From positions 1-64,000 of the forward strand of contig NZ_CP137850.1 of the NCBI RefSeq assembly GCF_033546915.1: a DNA stretch of 64,000 bases, in the 5' to 3' direction. The notes beneath the pieces were generated by a model. It was not told the origin of the DNA. It did not search any database and was given only the letters and a program-made list of their open reading frames with translations. Positions 11,860 to 22,842 of the stretch are shown here, one piece after another. A program made the translations under genes and the position numbers. Each line of letters starts with the position of its first letter. The stretch's first letter is position 1. Source of the DNA: Mycoplasmopsis verecunda. Its GTDB lineage: Bacteria; Bacillota_I; Bacilli_A; Mycoplasmatales; Metamycoplasmataceae.

Positions 11860-14800
11860 ATGAAAAAAGTAGACAACATTTCTACTATACTATCACAAAG
11901 TGATGAATCAATAGTGAGAGCTGATTTTAAATCTGTAGCACAGACTACTGGTGAATTTCAATCTGAAGCTAAAATGGAAGAAAAATTAATTAAAGATTTA
12001 GTTGCTCAAGGTTATATTTATTTACAATTAGGAAAAACACAAGAAGAACAACAAGATAAAATCTGAGACATCATTAGACAAAATATAAATCGATTAAATT
12101 TTAAAGATGGTTACACATTATCTAATAATGAATGAAATAGATTAAAATATCAATTAAATCTTGATTCTCAAATATCAGCAACAGAATTAGTTCAAGATAA
12201 CAACAAAAAAGTATTTGAGTTAAAAATGGATGATGATAATATCAAAAATATAATTATTTTTGATAAAGAAAACCTTATTAACAACAATGTATATGTTGTT
12301 AATCAATTAGTAAATGATAATAATAGATATGATGTTAATATTTTAGTTAATGGTTTTCCACTTGTTCATATTGAATTAAAAAGAAGATTTAGTACAACGA
12401 ACGAAGATTCATTAAAACAAGCTTTTTCTCAAGTAAATAGATATCATAATGAATCCTTTGCCTCTCATAAAAGAAATAATTTATTTAATTACACTCAAAT
12501 GTTTGTTATTTCAAATGGTGTATATACGAAATATTTCTCTAACACTACATATAAAAGTGCTATAGATGGTAAAAATAGAGCACATTATAGAGAAACTTCA
12601 TTTTGAACAGATATTGAAAACCGTAGAATATTAGAAATTGAAGATTTTACAAAATATTTCTTAGATAGAAGAGTAGTACTTAATATTATTTTTAAATATT
12701 CTGTATTAAAACAACCAGATGAACATGGAGACAGAAAACTATTAATCTTAAGACCGTATCAAATAGCCGCTGTAGAAGCAATTATTAAAAGAGTTAAATT
12801 AGCTCATATAAATAAACAAGCTGGAAGTGATGAAGCTAAAGGATATATATGACATACAACAGGATCAGGAAAAACATTAACGAGTTTTAAAACTTGTCAA
12901 TTACTTGCTGATTTAAAATTTGATGATGATCTGAAAAATAACCAAATTTATAAAGTTGTTTTTGTCGTTGATCGTAGAGATTTAAATCGTCAAACAACCG
13001 ATGAATATGATAAATGTTCAGGTGTTGATTTAGGTATAAGTAATGCCATAAATTCGGACCATTTAGCTAAAATACTAACAAATGAATATTCGTCAAAGAA
13101 TAATAGAATAGTTATAACAACCATTAATAAACTTAATGATGTTATTAAGAATTATATAAAGAGTAATAGTAGTCAAAACAACAAATTAAAAGATGTAGCT
13201 AAAAATAAAGAGATAGTATTTATCTTTGATGAATGTCAAAGATCTACTTTTGGTTCAATGTTAGCAAACATTAGACAATATTTTAAAAAACATTATTTAA
13301 TTGGTTTTACAGGAACACCAATATTTGATAATATTGAAAATCCAAAAACTAAATTAGAAGTAATTAAACAAATTACTAAAGTTTTCCCTGGAGAAAAAAT
13401 TTCAGAGAAAGATGTCGAAAGTGATATTTTAAATATCATGTATAAAAATGAAAATAAAGACTTTTCATTTGTAAAATATTTTGAAGATGTTGCTTTATCA
13501 GATTCAATCAATAAAAACGATTTATCTACAACTATTAATATTTTTAAGAAAAGACTTCATACTTACACCATAATTGATGCTGTAAAAGATAATAATGTAG
13601 TACCTTATAAAATTAGTTATCACACAACATTCCATAAGAAAGATAATATTGTTGATAAAGAAGTAACAGGTATTGATACTAAATCAGTTTATTATGATTC
13701 ACATCGTATTTCAAATATAGTAGATCAAATACTAGAGAAATTACCTATTTTATGCCATAGAACTCAAACTAATAAAGCTATTAAAGAAGCTAATCTATCT
13801 GAACAACAAAACGAAATATTAAAACCATTTAATGCAATATTTGCAACTGAAAGTATTGAGCAAGCTATTTTATATTACAGAGAGTTTAAAAGAAGAAATC
13901 ATGAATATAAAATAGGAATGATATTTTCTGCAGGAAATCCTAATGATCCTAATCAATATATGGAAGAAGAATTCAATACCAAGGATTTAAGACCAAATCA
14001 AAAAGAAGCTTTAATTGAAGCTATAAATGATTACAACAATTTAGGCTTATCAAAAGATGGAACTAAGACAAGTTATTCTATCGAGGAGAAAGATAAATAT
14101 TATAGTGATATTCAAAATAAAGTTGCTGATTCAAAACTTGATTTAATCATAGTTGTAAATATGTTACTAACTGGATTTGATTCTCCAAGTACAAATACAT
14201 TATTTGTTGATAAACCGCTTAAATCTCATAATTTAATACAAGCATTTTCAAGAGTTAATAGAACTTATCCTAATAAAATGTATGGAAACATAGTGTCATT
14301 TAGAAATATCCAAGATGAAGTAAATTACGCAATCGCTTTATATGGAAAAGCAAAAGCAAAAGAAATAGCTTGTTTAAGAAGTTATAATGATTATATGAAT
14401 GGATTTACTGATTCAGATGGTAAATATCAAGCTGGTTTCATTCAAACCGCAAAGGATGTATTAAATTGTGGTTTACATTTACCTAATACCGATATAAATG
14501 ATATAAGTCAGGATGAAAAAGTAAGTTTCGTTAAATTATTCAACAGATTATTAAAATTAAGAGATATATTAGTTTCGTTTGATAATTTCTTAAATGAAGA
14601 AAAGAAATATATTTCAGGTAGAGAATTAGGAAACTGTCGTGTTATTTATAATGATATTTATCAACAATGAAAAAACAAAAACAAAATCACAAATAATGAA
14701 AAAGAACAAATTAATGATGATTTAGTATTCGAAATACAATTATTAAAAACAGATGATATAACTGTTGAAAAAATATCTCAAATTATTAATGATAAACTTA

Positions 14801-15324
14801 GTGAATACATGCAACAAATTAAAGATCCTAATTTAGCATCATTTAAAGAAAATACCAATTTTGAAGAATATAAAAGTGAAGTTCTTAGAGCAGCTAGTTC
14901 ATCTACTTTACTTTGAAGCAAAGTTGATCTTATAAATCGTTTTCTTGATAAAAAACACAATGAAATAGATTATAATGAAAAAATAAATGAGTTTGAGAAT
15001 AATTCTAATGTGTCCGATATATTAACAGAATTTGTTCAATCAAATAATAATGAAAGAATTGAAGAATTTTATCAAATGGTTAAAAAATATCAATTTAATT
15101 TAAAAGCCGCATATAAGTTTTTAAAAGAAGCATTTGAGAATGATGAAATCAAGTGATATGGAGAAAAATTTAAAAATATTTATAAACCAACAAATATGTT
15201 TGATACTGAAGCAAATAACCAAGTAAGAGAAGAAGCTCGTGATGCATTAGAACAATTCTTTAATTCATATAATGGTGTAACTAATAGAATTTTTACAATA
15301 AGTGAATTAGATGATAAAAATTAA
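11860..15324 (+). CDS. hsdR: type I restriction endonuclease subunit HsdR
   Basis: ATP-driven translocase and nuclease of the type I R-M complex. At 1154 aa it is full length for the family. The nuclease domain contains the PD-(D/E)xK core (YDVNILVNGFPLVHIELKRR). The motor domains carry Walker A (WHTTGSGKT, GSGKT at 335-339), a DEAD-box variant IFDECQRS (DECQ at 457-460, with Gln in place of the usual His), LIGFTGTPIF (motif III) and VVNMLLTGFDSP with QAFSRVNRTYP (motifs V/VI). A helical C-terminal region ends the protein. Several UGA codons are Trp. No true stop interrupts it. AAGGATG precedes the ATG. It lies 95 bp after hsdS, separated by the IS-end relic. Confidence 0.95.
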
Positions 15325-15447
15325 TTATTTTGGATAAAAAAAGTGACTTTAGTTATATACTTATTACACAAATTTTCTGAGTAAAAACCATGAATAAAAT
15401 TTTTATCAAAAAATTAAAAATTTACTTCTGTTTTAGAATTTTTACTC

Positions 15448-15453
15448 TATAAT
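15448..15453 (+). promoter_or_regulatory. -10 box of the 5S rRNA promoter
   Basis: Consensus TATAAT ends 8-9 nt before the predicted 5' end of the 5S rRNA, the right spacing for transcription initiation. No strong -35 box is visible. Confidence 0.6.
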
Positions 15454-15460
15454 ATATATA

Positions 15461-15560
15461 AGTGATTATAGCAAAGGGGACCACCTGATACCATTCCGAA
15501 CTCAGTAGTTAAGCCCTTTAGTGCCGACGATAGCAGAGATGTGAAAATAGGGAGTCGCTT
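15461..15560 (+). rRNA. rrf: 5S ribosomal RNA
   Basis: Contains the conserved 5S segments GGGGACCACCTGATACCATT, CCGAACTCAG and AGTTAAGCCC, then GTGCCGACGATAG and a closing GGGAGTCGC. The ends pair as helix I (GUGAU with GUCGC), placing the mature ends within a few bases of 15461 and 15559. It stands alone, away from any 16S-23S genes, as in many mycoplasmas. A T-run follows directly. It is short (about 98-100 nt). Confidence 0.93.
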
Positions 15561-15593
15561 TTTTTATTCTTTTTGTTTATGTATAAATTAAAA

Positions 15594-15623
15594 CCGGAGA
15601 CAATAATACTCCGGATTTTTTTA
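15594..15623. terminator. bidirectional terminator after 5S rRNA / minus-strand gene
   Basis: CCGGAG (15594-15599) / CTCCGG (15609-15614) with T7 on the plus side and TTTT on the minus side. It directly follows the stop of the minus-strand gene ending at 15621. Confidence 0.8.
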
Positions 15624-16157
15624 TTGCTTATTTTTAAAATATTCTAAATAAGGAACTGATACATCATCAAGTTTTAAAACATTGTAATAATTAGGATTCA
15701 TTCTAGTGATTTTATCTAGTTTAATTTCATCATTTGTATCTTTATATAAATAAGATCAAATTGAAGGTTCTTCACTAAATATCTGGTCTAGTACAAGAAA
15801 TATATCGATGTCTTTACTTAATTTTAATTTATCAAAAATCTTACTAATTGATTTAGAAGATAATATTTCGGGTGTTGATTCAGTAAGAATAAATAATCGA
15901 TAAGAAACAGTACCTATTTGTAAAATAGGAAAAAAATTCTCAAGTGAGTTTTCACTAGGTAAAGTTAGTTTTTCAGGATGAAAAAACTTTAGTTTCAATA
16001 AGGATGAAAAAGTGATTGCTATATCAATTGGTAAATTAAGTTTTTCTCCTTTTAAAGCTTGCTGTAAGCTATTAGAAGTTAATGAATAAACAAACTGTTC
16101 TTCTTTAGCTAATGCGTTTAATTGAGCAAAGCTATCTAGTATTTCTCTATATTCCAT
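15621..16157 (-). CDS. hypothetical protein
   Basis: I do not recognise this 178-aa protein. It begins MEYREILDSFAQLNALAKEE and reads through one UGA (Trp). It has no signal peptide, no transmembrane stretch and no metal-binding or nucleotide-binding motif that I can see. Composition is mixed alpha/beta with an acidic, soluble profile, so it is probably cytosolic. It is transcribed divergently from the P80 gene across a 69-bp gap and ends at a strong bidirectional terminator, so it is a single-gene unit. Confidence 0.75.
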
Positions 16158-16226
16158 ATTAAAATTATAAATAAATAAATTTGCTATAATTTAAAATATA
16201 TTTTAAATTAGAAAAAAGAGGTATTC

Positions 16227-18446
16227 ATGGCCAAAAGACAAAAATCATTCTTCGAACGTTTGACTGAATTAAATGATAGACATGACGAAAAACATGAGAA
16301 GAATACCACAAATAAATCAAAAAGAAATAGAGCAACGATTGCAGTTGGTGCAACTATTGCTGTAGGTATTGTAGCTGCTATTGCTATTCCGCTTACAGTT
16401 AATGTAACAAAAGTTAATTACAAAGAAGCAAAACCACAAGACAGTGAGGTTGCTATCTTTTATGGTCCAAATGATCAAAAACTTAGTGCAATTAATGCTG
16501 GTCAATTACAACAAGCAGTAAATTCAAAGAATATAGAAGTAGAAAAGAAAATTGATGCATTTTATAGACAAGCAATTGAATATCTTTATCAACAAGAATA
16601 TGAAGCTTCACAAGAGTTTCAAAGAATTTGAAATGCATCCTTACAAAATGGTGAATCAGTTAATAATTCAATAGCCTTAAGATCATTAGAAGATATTAGA
16701 AAAGATGAAACAAATAAACTTGAAGATTTAAAAGAAAATCTTAAGAAAAACTATGGATACGAAAACTGAGAAAAACAATTCAACGAAATTATTAGTAAAG
16801 ATGAATACGGTAACAGTTTAAATGAAGAACAAGCAATTAATTTCTTAGTATTTAAACAAATAGAATCTGAAGCAAAAAGAAGATACCAATTAGAATACAA
16901 AAAACAAACAATGGATTACATTAATCGTACAGCTAATACAACTATTTATAAATTAGATGAAAATGGTAATCAAGTTAAAGATTCTACTGGACAACCAATT
17001 GTGTTATTTAAAAAAGGGCAACATGTATTCCCTTACTTCGTACAAGGAGAAAACTACTTTGTTGATCCTAATAATGCGAACAATGTTACGACATTGTTAA
17101 CTAAATCATTTGTTACAGCGTTAAAAAGCCCAACGCCTTTTATTCAAAATTACTTTAATAAAAATAAAGTTATTTTACCAACAGTTTATAAAATGCCTGG
17201 ACAAATTGATAAAAACAATATATATCACCCATTATCATCAAATAGTGATAAAGATAAAGAAGCGCTTGCTGATTTATTAAAATATAGTTTAAGAAAGAAA
17301 GCAGATGGTTCTGGTTATGAAGCTGTTTCAAACTTAGATATTCTAGCTGGATTTAAAACCGCTGATTACTATGCTTTACAAACACAAGGACAAAGTGGAC
17401 AACAATATGAATCTACTAAAGAATACTACCAAACATATTTAGGTGCTTTAACACAAAGTGATCCAACAACCTTAGGGACAACCGGTTTAACGACAGCAGA
17501 AGAAATCTTTACTAATTCAATTGATGAAGGATTGGCATTATTTGCAAAAGATTTACTTGGTAATGGAAATGCAAGCAATATTCCGGGATTTAATATAACA
17601 AATCCAGATTCAGCTAATGGTGAAAGTATATTTACTACATGAAATAATACATATCGATTTTTATTAGCATCACTTCAATCTGCAAATACAGAAGCTGATT
17701 TAATTAATAGAATTAATGAATTAAATAAAGCCGTCGATAATCAATTTGACAACACAGATAAAGATCTATATGGAAGATTATTCGTATCAACTTCAAATTG
17801 AAGCTTTAATGTTGCGACAGGGCCACAAGGACAAGCAGATAATAAAATACCTGTATTATTTAGTGCACAAGGTATGCCGAATGCTTACTTTGTTATCAAA
17901 GATAAAGACTTATTGTTAGCTAGATATCAAGAAATTCCTTCATTAGATGAATTTAAGGCATTTATTACTAAAGATGCTCAAAACTATGCAGCTGGAAATA
18001 AAACATACTTTAATGTAACAAATAAATTATCAGGTACAACTGATAAAGAAGCAATTATTTCATCATTATTAAGTGATACAGATTTTGTTAACAAAATGTT
18101 ACAAACTCCTAATGTAAATAATGATAATACCAACTACACACAAGAACAAATAAATGAAATTACTAACAATGTACAAAGTATTATTGCTGGAAAACAATCT
18201 GATAAATTATTAAGCATCTTAAAATCAGTTGATAAATGAATTAAAGACCAATTTAACACAGGTACTAGTTACAACTTTACAGTTGAAAATGGTGTACCAA
18301 AAATTGTTTACTCATATAATCCGCTTGTTACAAGTCAATCAAGTGCTTTAGACACCATTTATTCATATTTAATTAATAACTTATGAAAAACACAACCAGC
18401 TAAAAATATAACACCATTAACAAATGAAACAGAAGGGAGCAAATAA
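16227..18446 (+). CDS. P80-like membrane protein (HinT-linked)
   Basis: A 739-aa protein with a basic cytosolic N-terminus (MAKRQKSFFERLTELNDRHDEK), one membrane helix at about residues 34-57 and a large outer domain. It has no lipobox Cys. The gene order (this protein, then a lipoprotein, then hinT) is the P80-P60-hinT arrangement described in Mycoplasma hominis, where P60 and P80 form a membrane complex that contacts HinT. Identification rests on order, size and topology, not on a database match. The outer part is Asn/Gln/Thr-rich with no enzyme motif. Multiple UGA codons are Trp. An AAAGAGG site precedes the start. The stop overlaps the next ATG (TAATG). Confidence 0.82.
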
Positions 18447-19717
18447 TGAAATTTAAATTCTGAAATAAAGCATTATTAATAGCTCCTGCTAGTTTATTAC
18501 CATTAGCTATGACATCTTGTGGTGTTGATCGCGATACAGAAGCTAAAAAAGTTCAAGATAAAGATTTTAAAAGCGATAATATAGCTACAATTATTGAAAA
18601 TGATTGATTAAATAGTACTTTAAAAGCTTTATATGGTGTAGAACAAAGTGCTGAATTAACAACTAATGAAACATATAAAACTGATGCTTTAAATGCTTAT
18701 CAATCATTTATTGCATATCAAAATCTAAAAAATAATCCTTTTTATAAATTAGAACAATTAAAGAAATGAGCTTCAGAAGGTATTTTATCTAAAAGTGAAC
18801 AAGAAATATTTGGTGACTTTTTAAGCCCACAGACTGTACAAAATGACCAACATTCAAATTATTATAAAGCCGAAATTAATCAAAATGAATTTAATGTTTT
18901 ATATGCAAATAAAGAAACAGGTGTTGCATATACAGTTAATAAAATCCTTTTAGTTAATAAATATTTCCAAGTAAGTAATTTAGCTAATTTAGAAAAAATG
19001 GATCCATCAGCTACCTCGCTATATAAAACACAATTCCAATTAGATCAATTTAACTTAATTAATTATGTAATTACTAATAAAACTGTGCAATTATGAAGAT
19101 ATCAAACTTCAAATAAAAACTATATCTTCTCAATGGCTAATATAACAGTTGATAAAGTACAAGATTACAATGATTTAATTCTAAATTCAAGTATTGCTTC
19201 AGATAATCCATCGCCTCAATTATTAATTAATCAAAATGCACCTTATGAAGTAACTATGGGTGGATATCAAGGTATTACATCTAATCCATTCCCTATGTCA
19301 TATACAGTAGATGATTTATTAAATAAAACTGCTAGTGATATTGCTGTAGGATTTTACGACTCAGTAAATGGCAAATTAGTCAAAGTAAATGAAAACCAAG
19401 AATTAGCATCACCAATATTAGTATCTAAAGGCGGGAAAGATATTGATGTAGCTTATATGGGACAAATTATACCAGTAGGCAAAACAATTACTAAAAAAGT
19501 AACTAAAGACGGAAAAGAAGTCGAAGAACAAAGTAAGATTCTTTCATTTGATGAAACACCTTTCGCTTCAAACTTAAGTAAATTAGGTATTTTATTAGCT
19601 ATTAATGATGAAAACTTATACAAAACTGCTCAAAAAGCATTTGCTGCTTTAGGATATAAAGTTCAAGTTGATGATGCAATTAAATCACAAGTTGAAGGAA
19701 TGGTTATAATTAAATAA
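18446..19717 (+). CDS. P60-like lipoprotein (HinT-linked)
   Basis: A 423-aa lipoprotein with signal sequence and lipobox LAMTSC (Cys25). It begins on the last base of the preceding gene, with AAGGGAG upstream, and its own stop overlaps the hinT start by one base. By position it corresponds to P60 of the P60/P80/HinT set of hominis-group mycoplasmas. No catalytic motif is visible. The double overlap means the three proteins are made from one mRNA in linked amounts. Confidence is high for a lipoprotein and moderate for the P60 equivalence. Confidence 0.82.
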
Positions 19718-20037
19718 TGGATTCAATATTTACAAAAATTATTAAAAGAGAAATACCAAGTAAAATATTATATGAAGATGATAAGGTAATAGCTATTTAT
19801 GATGCTTTTCCTAAGAATGAAGGACATTTCTTAGTTATTCCAAAAGTACAAAAAGACAATATACTTCAAAACACAGAAGAAGAATTTCTTTATGCTATGA
19901 AAATATCAAGAGAATTAGCTCAAAAAGAAATAATTGATAAAAATAGAGCTGGATTTAAAATTGTTATCAACACAGGAAAAGCAGCTGGCCAAGAAGTTTT
20001 TCACACACATATCCATGTAATACCTTATGATAATTAA
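19717..20037 (+). CDS. hinT: histidine triad nucleotide-binding protein HinT
   Basis: Small purine nucleoside phosphoramidase of the HIT family. The 106-aa protein begins MDSIFTKIIKREIPSKILYEDD and carries the histidine triad HTHIHV (His96, His98, His100). The family normally cleaves AMP-amino or AMP-lysine phosphoramidates. Its ATG overlaps the P60-like stop (TAATG). In M. hominis HinT binds the P60/P80 membrane pair, so a membrane-associated role is likely here too. Confidence 0.95.
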   Translation: MDSIFTKIIKREIPSKILYEDDKVIAIYDAFPKNEGHFLVIPKVQKDNILQNTEEEFLYAMKISRELAQKEIIDKNRAGFKIVINTGKAAGQEVFHTHIHVIPYDN

Positions 20038-20040
20038 TAA

Positions 20041-20131
20041 CTAAGTTTCCAAGTTAATAATAATCAAATAACATATATACCTATATTTAAGGTGTATATG
20101 TTTTTTTTATAGCAAACATTACTTATATAAA
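20041..20131. repeat. solo right-end relic 1 of an IS1634-type element (acts as terminator after hinT)
   Basis: AAGTTTCCAAGTTAATAA at the left matches the inverted repeat of the intact element at 49684-51535. It is followed by a hairpin (ACATATATACC / GGTGTATATGT) with T8, and then TTACTTATATAAAAT, whose reverse complement reads I-L-Y-K-stop, aligned to the I-L-C-M-stop end of the intact transposase. No transposase body remains. It lies just after the hinT stop and supplies the only obvious terminator for that operon. Confidence 0.75.
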
Positions 20132-20222
20132 ATGTATGCACTAACAGCCCTATGAGTATCAATATATGATACTATTTCCATAGTATAGATATAATTAAAA
20201 TATAGAGATGTAAAGGAGAAAA

Positions 20223-20297
20223 ATGAAATTAGGTAGTATTATTTCAATTCCAATAACAAATATTGCTGCAGCTGTGGCACTTGAGTTTCCAAGTTAA
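20223..20297 (+). pseudogene. truncated leader of a lost gene, cut by an IS end
   Basis: A 24-codon frame with a good AAAGGAG ribosome-binding site starts MKLGSIISIPITNIAAAV. This is a basic residue plus a hydrophobic stretch, like the signal peptide of a lipoprotein or exported protein. It then runs into GAGTTTCCAAGTTAA, the IS1634-type end, whose TAA provides the stop. I infer that an insertion followed by deletion removed the rest of the gene. It could still be expressed as a tiny peptide. Confidence 0.5.
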
Positions 20298-20370
20298 ATA
20301 ACTATTTATAACTTATATTTCTTATTTTAAGGGATATAAGTTTTTTAATACAAAAAATTACTTGTATAAA
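20282..20370. repeat. solo right-end relic 2 of an IS1634-type element
   Basis: TGAGTTTCCAAGTTAAATAA matches the right-end inverted repeat of the intact copy. It is followed by hairpin ACTTATAT (20311-20318) / ATATAAGT (20334-20341) with a T run. Then comes TTACTTGTATAAAAT (reverse complement I-L-Y-K-stop). It has the same orientation as relic 1, so the pair does not bracket an element. They are two independent or duplicated right ends 240 bp apart. Confidence 0.75.
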
Positions 20371-20457
20371 ATCATTGTAATCTAAATATATAAAATGAAT
20401 TTTTTATAAGGTTAAAATAATAAATAAAGTAAAATTTCATAGGAAAAGTGAGGTATT

Positions 20458-21297
20458 ATGAAATTAGCATTCGCTTACGATTTAGATGGAACATTATTAA
20501 GAAAAGATAATACTATTCATCCATCTACAATGGAAGCATTAGAAAATGTTCAAAAAGAAGGACATGTAAATATCATAGCTACTGGAAGAGGGTTGCAAAA
20601 AGTTTTACCTTTATTAGATAAAGGAATAATAAAATATATTGATTACTTAGTGTGTTCTAATGGAGCACTAATATATGATGTAAATAATAAAAAAACAACT
20701 GTATTAAATACAGTGCCTAATGAAGTGTTTTATGTATTAAAAGATAAAGCATTAGAAAATGATTTAATTTTAACAGTTGATACAATTGATTATAATGGGT
20801 CTTATTTACCAAATGATAAATTCCCGGCTTGAATGTCAAATGAGCAAATAATGGATATGAATATATTAAATGTTGCAACATTAGATTACCTTGAAGGCGT
20901 TGTTTTATCAAAAGATAGTGTTATAACTCAAATTGCTTTAAGAAATCCACTAGAAAAAGCAAAGCAAATAACTCATGATATAAAAGAAGCAACTAAGAAT
21001 TTACCTTGTGTAGTATATTTAACAAATTCAGTATATACTGATGTTAATCCACAAAATATTTCTAAATTTGTAGGTGTTGAAAAAGTGCTAGAAATGATAG
21101 GATTAAGTGATAAAAATCTTGTTGCTTTTGGTGATAGCGGTAATGATGTTAATATGATTCAAGGTGCTAAATTTGGTATTGCTTTAGGTAATGCTACTAA
21201 AGAAGCCAAAGAAGTTGCTAACCTTGTAATAGATGATCATCAAACAGGAACAATTGGTCAAACCTTAATGCAAATAATTGAAGGTGCTTTAATCTAG
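20458..21297 (+). CDS. Cof-type HAD-IIB family phosphatase
   Basis: A 279-aa cytosolic hydrolase of the haloacid dehalogenase superfamily. Motif I is DLDGTLL (nucleophile Asp near residue 9). Motif II is IIATGRG. The cap is type IIB, and motif IV is FGDSGNDVNMIQ near the C-terminus, followed by GIALGNATKEAK. UGA at 20830-20832 is Trp. These enzymes dephosphorylate sugar phosphates, flavin or pyridoxal phosphates, and the substrate cannot be read from sequence. The leader GTGAGG precedes the ATG. A second Cof-type gene lies at 46151-46990. Confidence 0.92.
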
Positions 21298-21330
21298 GCA
21301 TCTTTATTTTATAATTAGCTTAAAAACTAA

Positions 21331-21352
21331 AAGCACTTATTTATAGTGCTAA
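21331..21352 (+). terminator. weak terminator after the Cof-type gene
   Basis: AGCACT / AGTGCT hairpin with a T/A-rich loop after the stop codon and an A/T tail. The stem is short. Confidence 0.35.
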
Positions 21353-21395
21353 AAATAAATATTGTAATGATTAAAATAAGTTAAAATATAACCGT

Positions 21396-22211
21396 ATGCA
21401 AAATTTAATTAAATTATTTAATAAGGCACCAGAGAATGAAGTTGTTACAGGAGGTATGTTACCTACGCCTGTTGATACAGCTTTTACTGTGTTTTTATGA
21501 CTATCAGTAGTATTTATTATCTCTCTTAGTCTTCCTCAATTATTCAAATTAATCAAAGATAGAAAAACTGGAGATGTAAGTTTTACATCATTCTGAATAT
21601 TCCACATTGGTATTTTATTATGAGTTATTTGGGGAGCTACTAATAAATTAAATCATGGTATGCTAAATGTTATGGTAGCGGACGGAATTGCACTATATGT
21701 AAATGGTGTAATGACTGGATTGCTTTACCTACACAAAAAAGAGTTTTCTAAACAAAAGAAACTATATGGTTATTTAGGAGTTCTTGCTACATGAATTATT
21801 GGTACTTTATTTATTGTGTTCTACGGAGTAGATTACAATAGTGGTCCAGAAGCTGTGCTATTTAAAGTTCCAGATACTTTATCAACAATTATGGGATTCT
21901 TATTCCCTGCAGCTACTACATTAGCATTTACACCTCAATTAATTCGTTCATTCAAAACAAAACAATGACAAGGTGTTACATATTGAATGTATGTTCTATA
22001 TGTAATAAACAACATTGTATGAATTATTTGATGAATTTTAGGATTAGTACAACAATCATATCAACCAGAACCAAATTACGGTTCAATCATTGCTGGATTA
22101 ATCTGACAAATTATTTCATTAGCATTATTTAGCATTCAATTAGGATTTACTTTACATGATAAATACTTATTATCAAAAGGAATAGATCGTAGTGTTCAAA
22201 CCGGAAAATAG
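21396..22211 (+). CDS. PQ-loop repeat membrane protein (SWEET-like transporter)
   Basis: A 271-aa multi-pass membrane protein, invisible in the standard code because about ten UGA codons encode Trp. Two PQ motifs are clear: SLPQLFKLIKDRKTGDVS after the first helix, and FTPQLIRSFKTKQWQGVTY in the second half. Each is followed by Trp/Ile-rich helices, giving about seven helices. PQ-loop proteins (SemiSWEET, cystinosin-like) move small solutes such as sugars or amino acids. The substrate is unknown. The ATG has no Shine-Dalgarno sequence, but TAAAAT lies 8 nt upstream, so it may be leaderless. An AGGAGG at 21449-21454 sits too close to an internal ATG to be a better start. Confidence 0.85.
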
Positions 22212-22223
22212 TTTGAATTAAAT

Positions 22224-22245
22224 ATCACCCGCTTGGGTGATTTTC
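22224..22245 (+). terminator. terminator of the PQ-loop gene
   Basis: ATCACCC (22224-22230) / GGGTGAT (22235-22241), loop GCTT, T-rich tail. Confidence 0.85.
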
Positions 22246-22265
22246 TTATACCTTTGAAATAGAAA

Positions 22266-22288
22266 AGAGCCACAATTAATGTGACTCT
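22266..22288 (-). terminator. terminator of the def operon
   Basis: AGAG-C-CACA / TGTG-A-CTCT hairpin with one internal mismatch, then TTTTCT on the minus strand. It overlaps the stop of the DJ-1 gene. Confidence 0.6.
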
Positions 22289-22842
22289 AAACCGTTAATT
22301 TTATTATATAACTCAACCATTTTATCTTGACCATAAAGCTCTTTAATAATTCTAAAACCTAAATCAGTTGCTGCTAAAGCATTTTTACCTGTAATATATT
22401 TTCTGTTAACACTAGTTAATTCTTTTGAACGATTTAATCCTCTAGTAGGAATTGATCATTGTGATGGATATGAAGAATAAACAACAGCATTAGGAACTAC
22501 TTTAGCTTCCATTAATGTATTTGGAGCATCACAAATAGCGAAAACATATTTATCAGCATCATAAAACGATTTAATTAAATTTAATGTTTCTGTATCTTGT
22601 CTCAATTCTTGTGCTCCACGGCCGCCAGGAATAAAGATTGCATTGTAATCATTAAGATTAATATCTTTTTTATGACTAATTATATTAACCACTCCAAATT
22701 GCCCTGTAGCAACATTATTTTTAGGAATAAAGTAATCATATCTTTCGACTTGACCACTAGCAAGTAAAACTGATAAAGTTGAGTTTAATTCAATATCATT
22801 AAAATTATTTTCTAGTACAACAAGTAATTTTAACTTTTCCAT
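22276..22842 (-). CDS. DJ-1/PfpI family protein
   Basis: A 188-aa cytosolic protein of the glutamine amidotransferase-like DJ-1 superfamily. IFIPGGRGAQEL is the conserved glycine strand-loop. FAICDAPNTL holds the reactive cysteine (Cys104) in the nucleophile elbow. UGA at 22456-22458 is Trp. Family members act as deglycases, chaperones or oxidative-stress sensors, so the exact function is open. The ATG overlaps the stop of the upstream membrane-protein gene (TAATG), making it the last gene of the def operon. An AGAGG site lies within the upstream coding end. Confidence 0.88.

Noticed and set aside
20041-20370. The two relics as the two ends of one degenerate IS copy
   Set aside because: Both are right ends in the same orientation, and only 150 bp with a foreign leader lies between them.
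21449-21458. AGGAGG plus ATG as the start of the PQ-loop gene
   Set aside because: Only one base separates the AGGAGG from that ATG, too close for a ribosome-binding site, and the coding frame is open from the upstream ATG at 21396.
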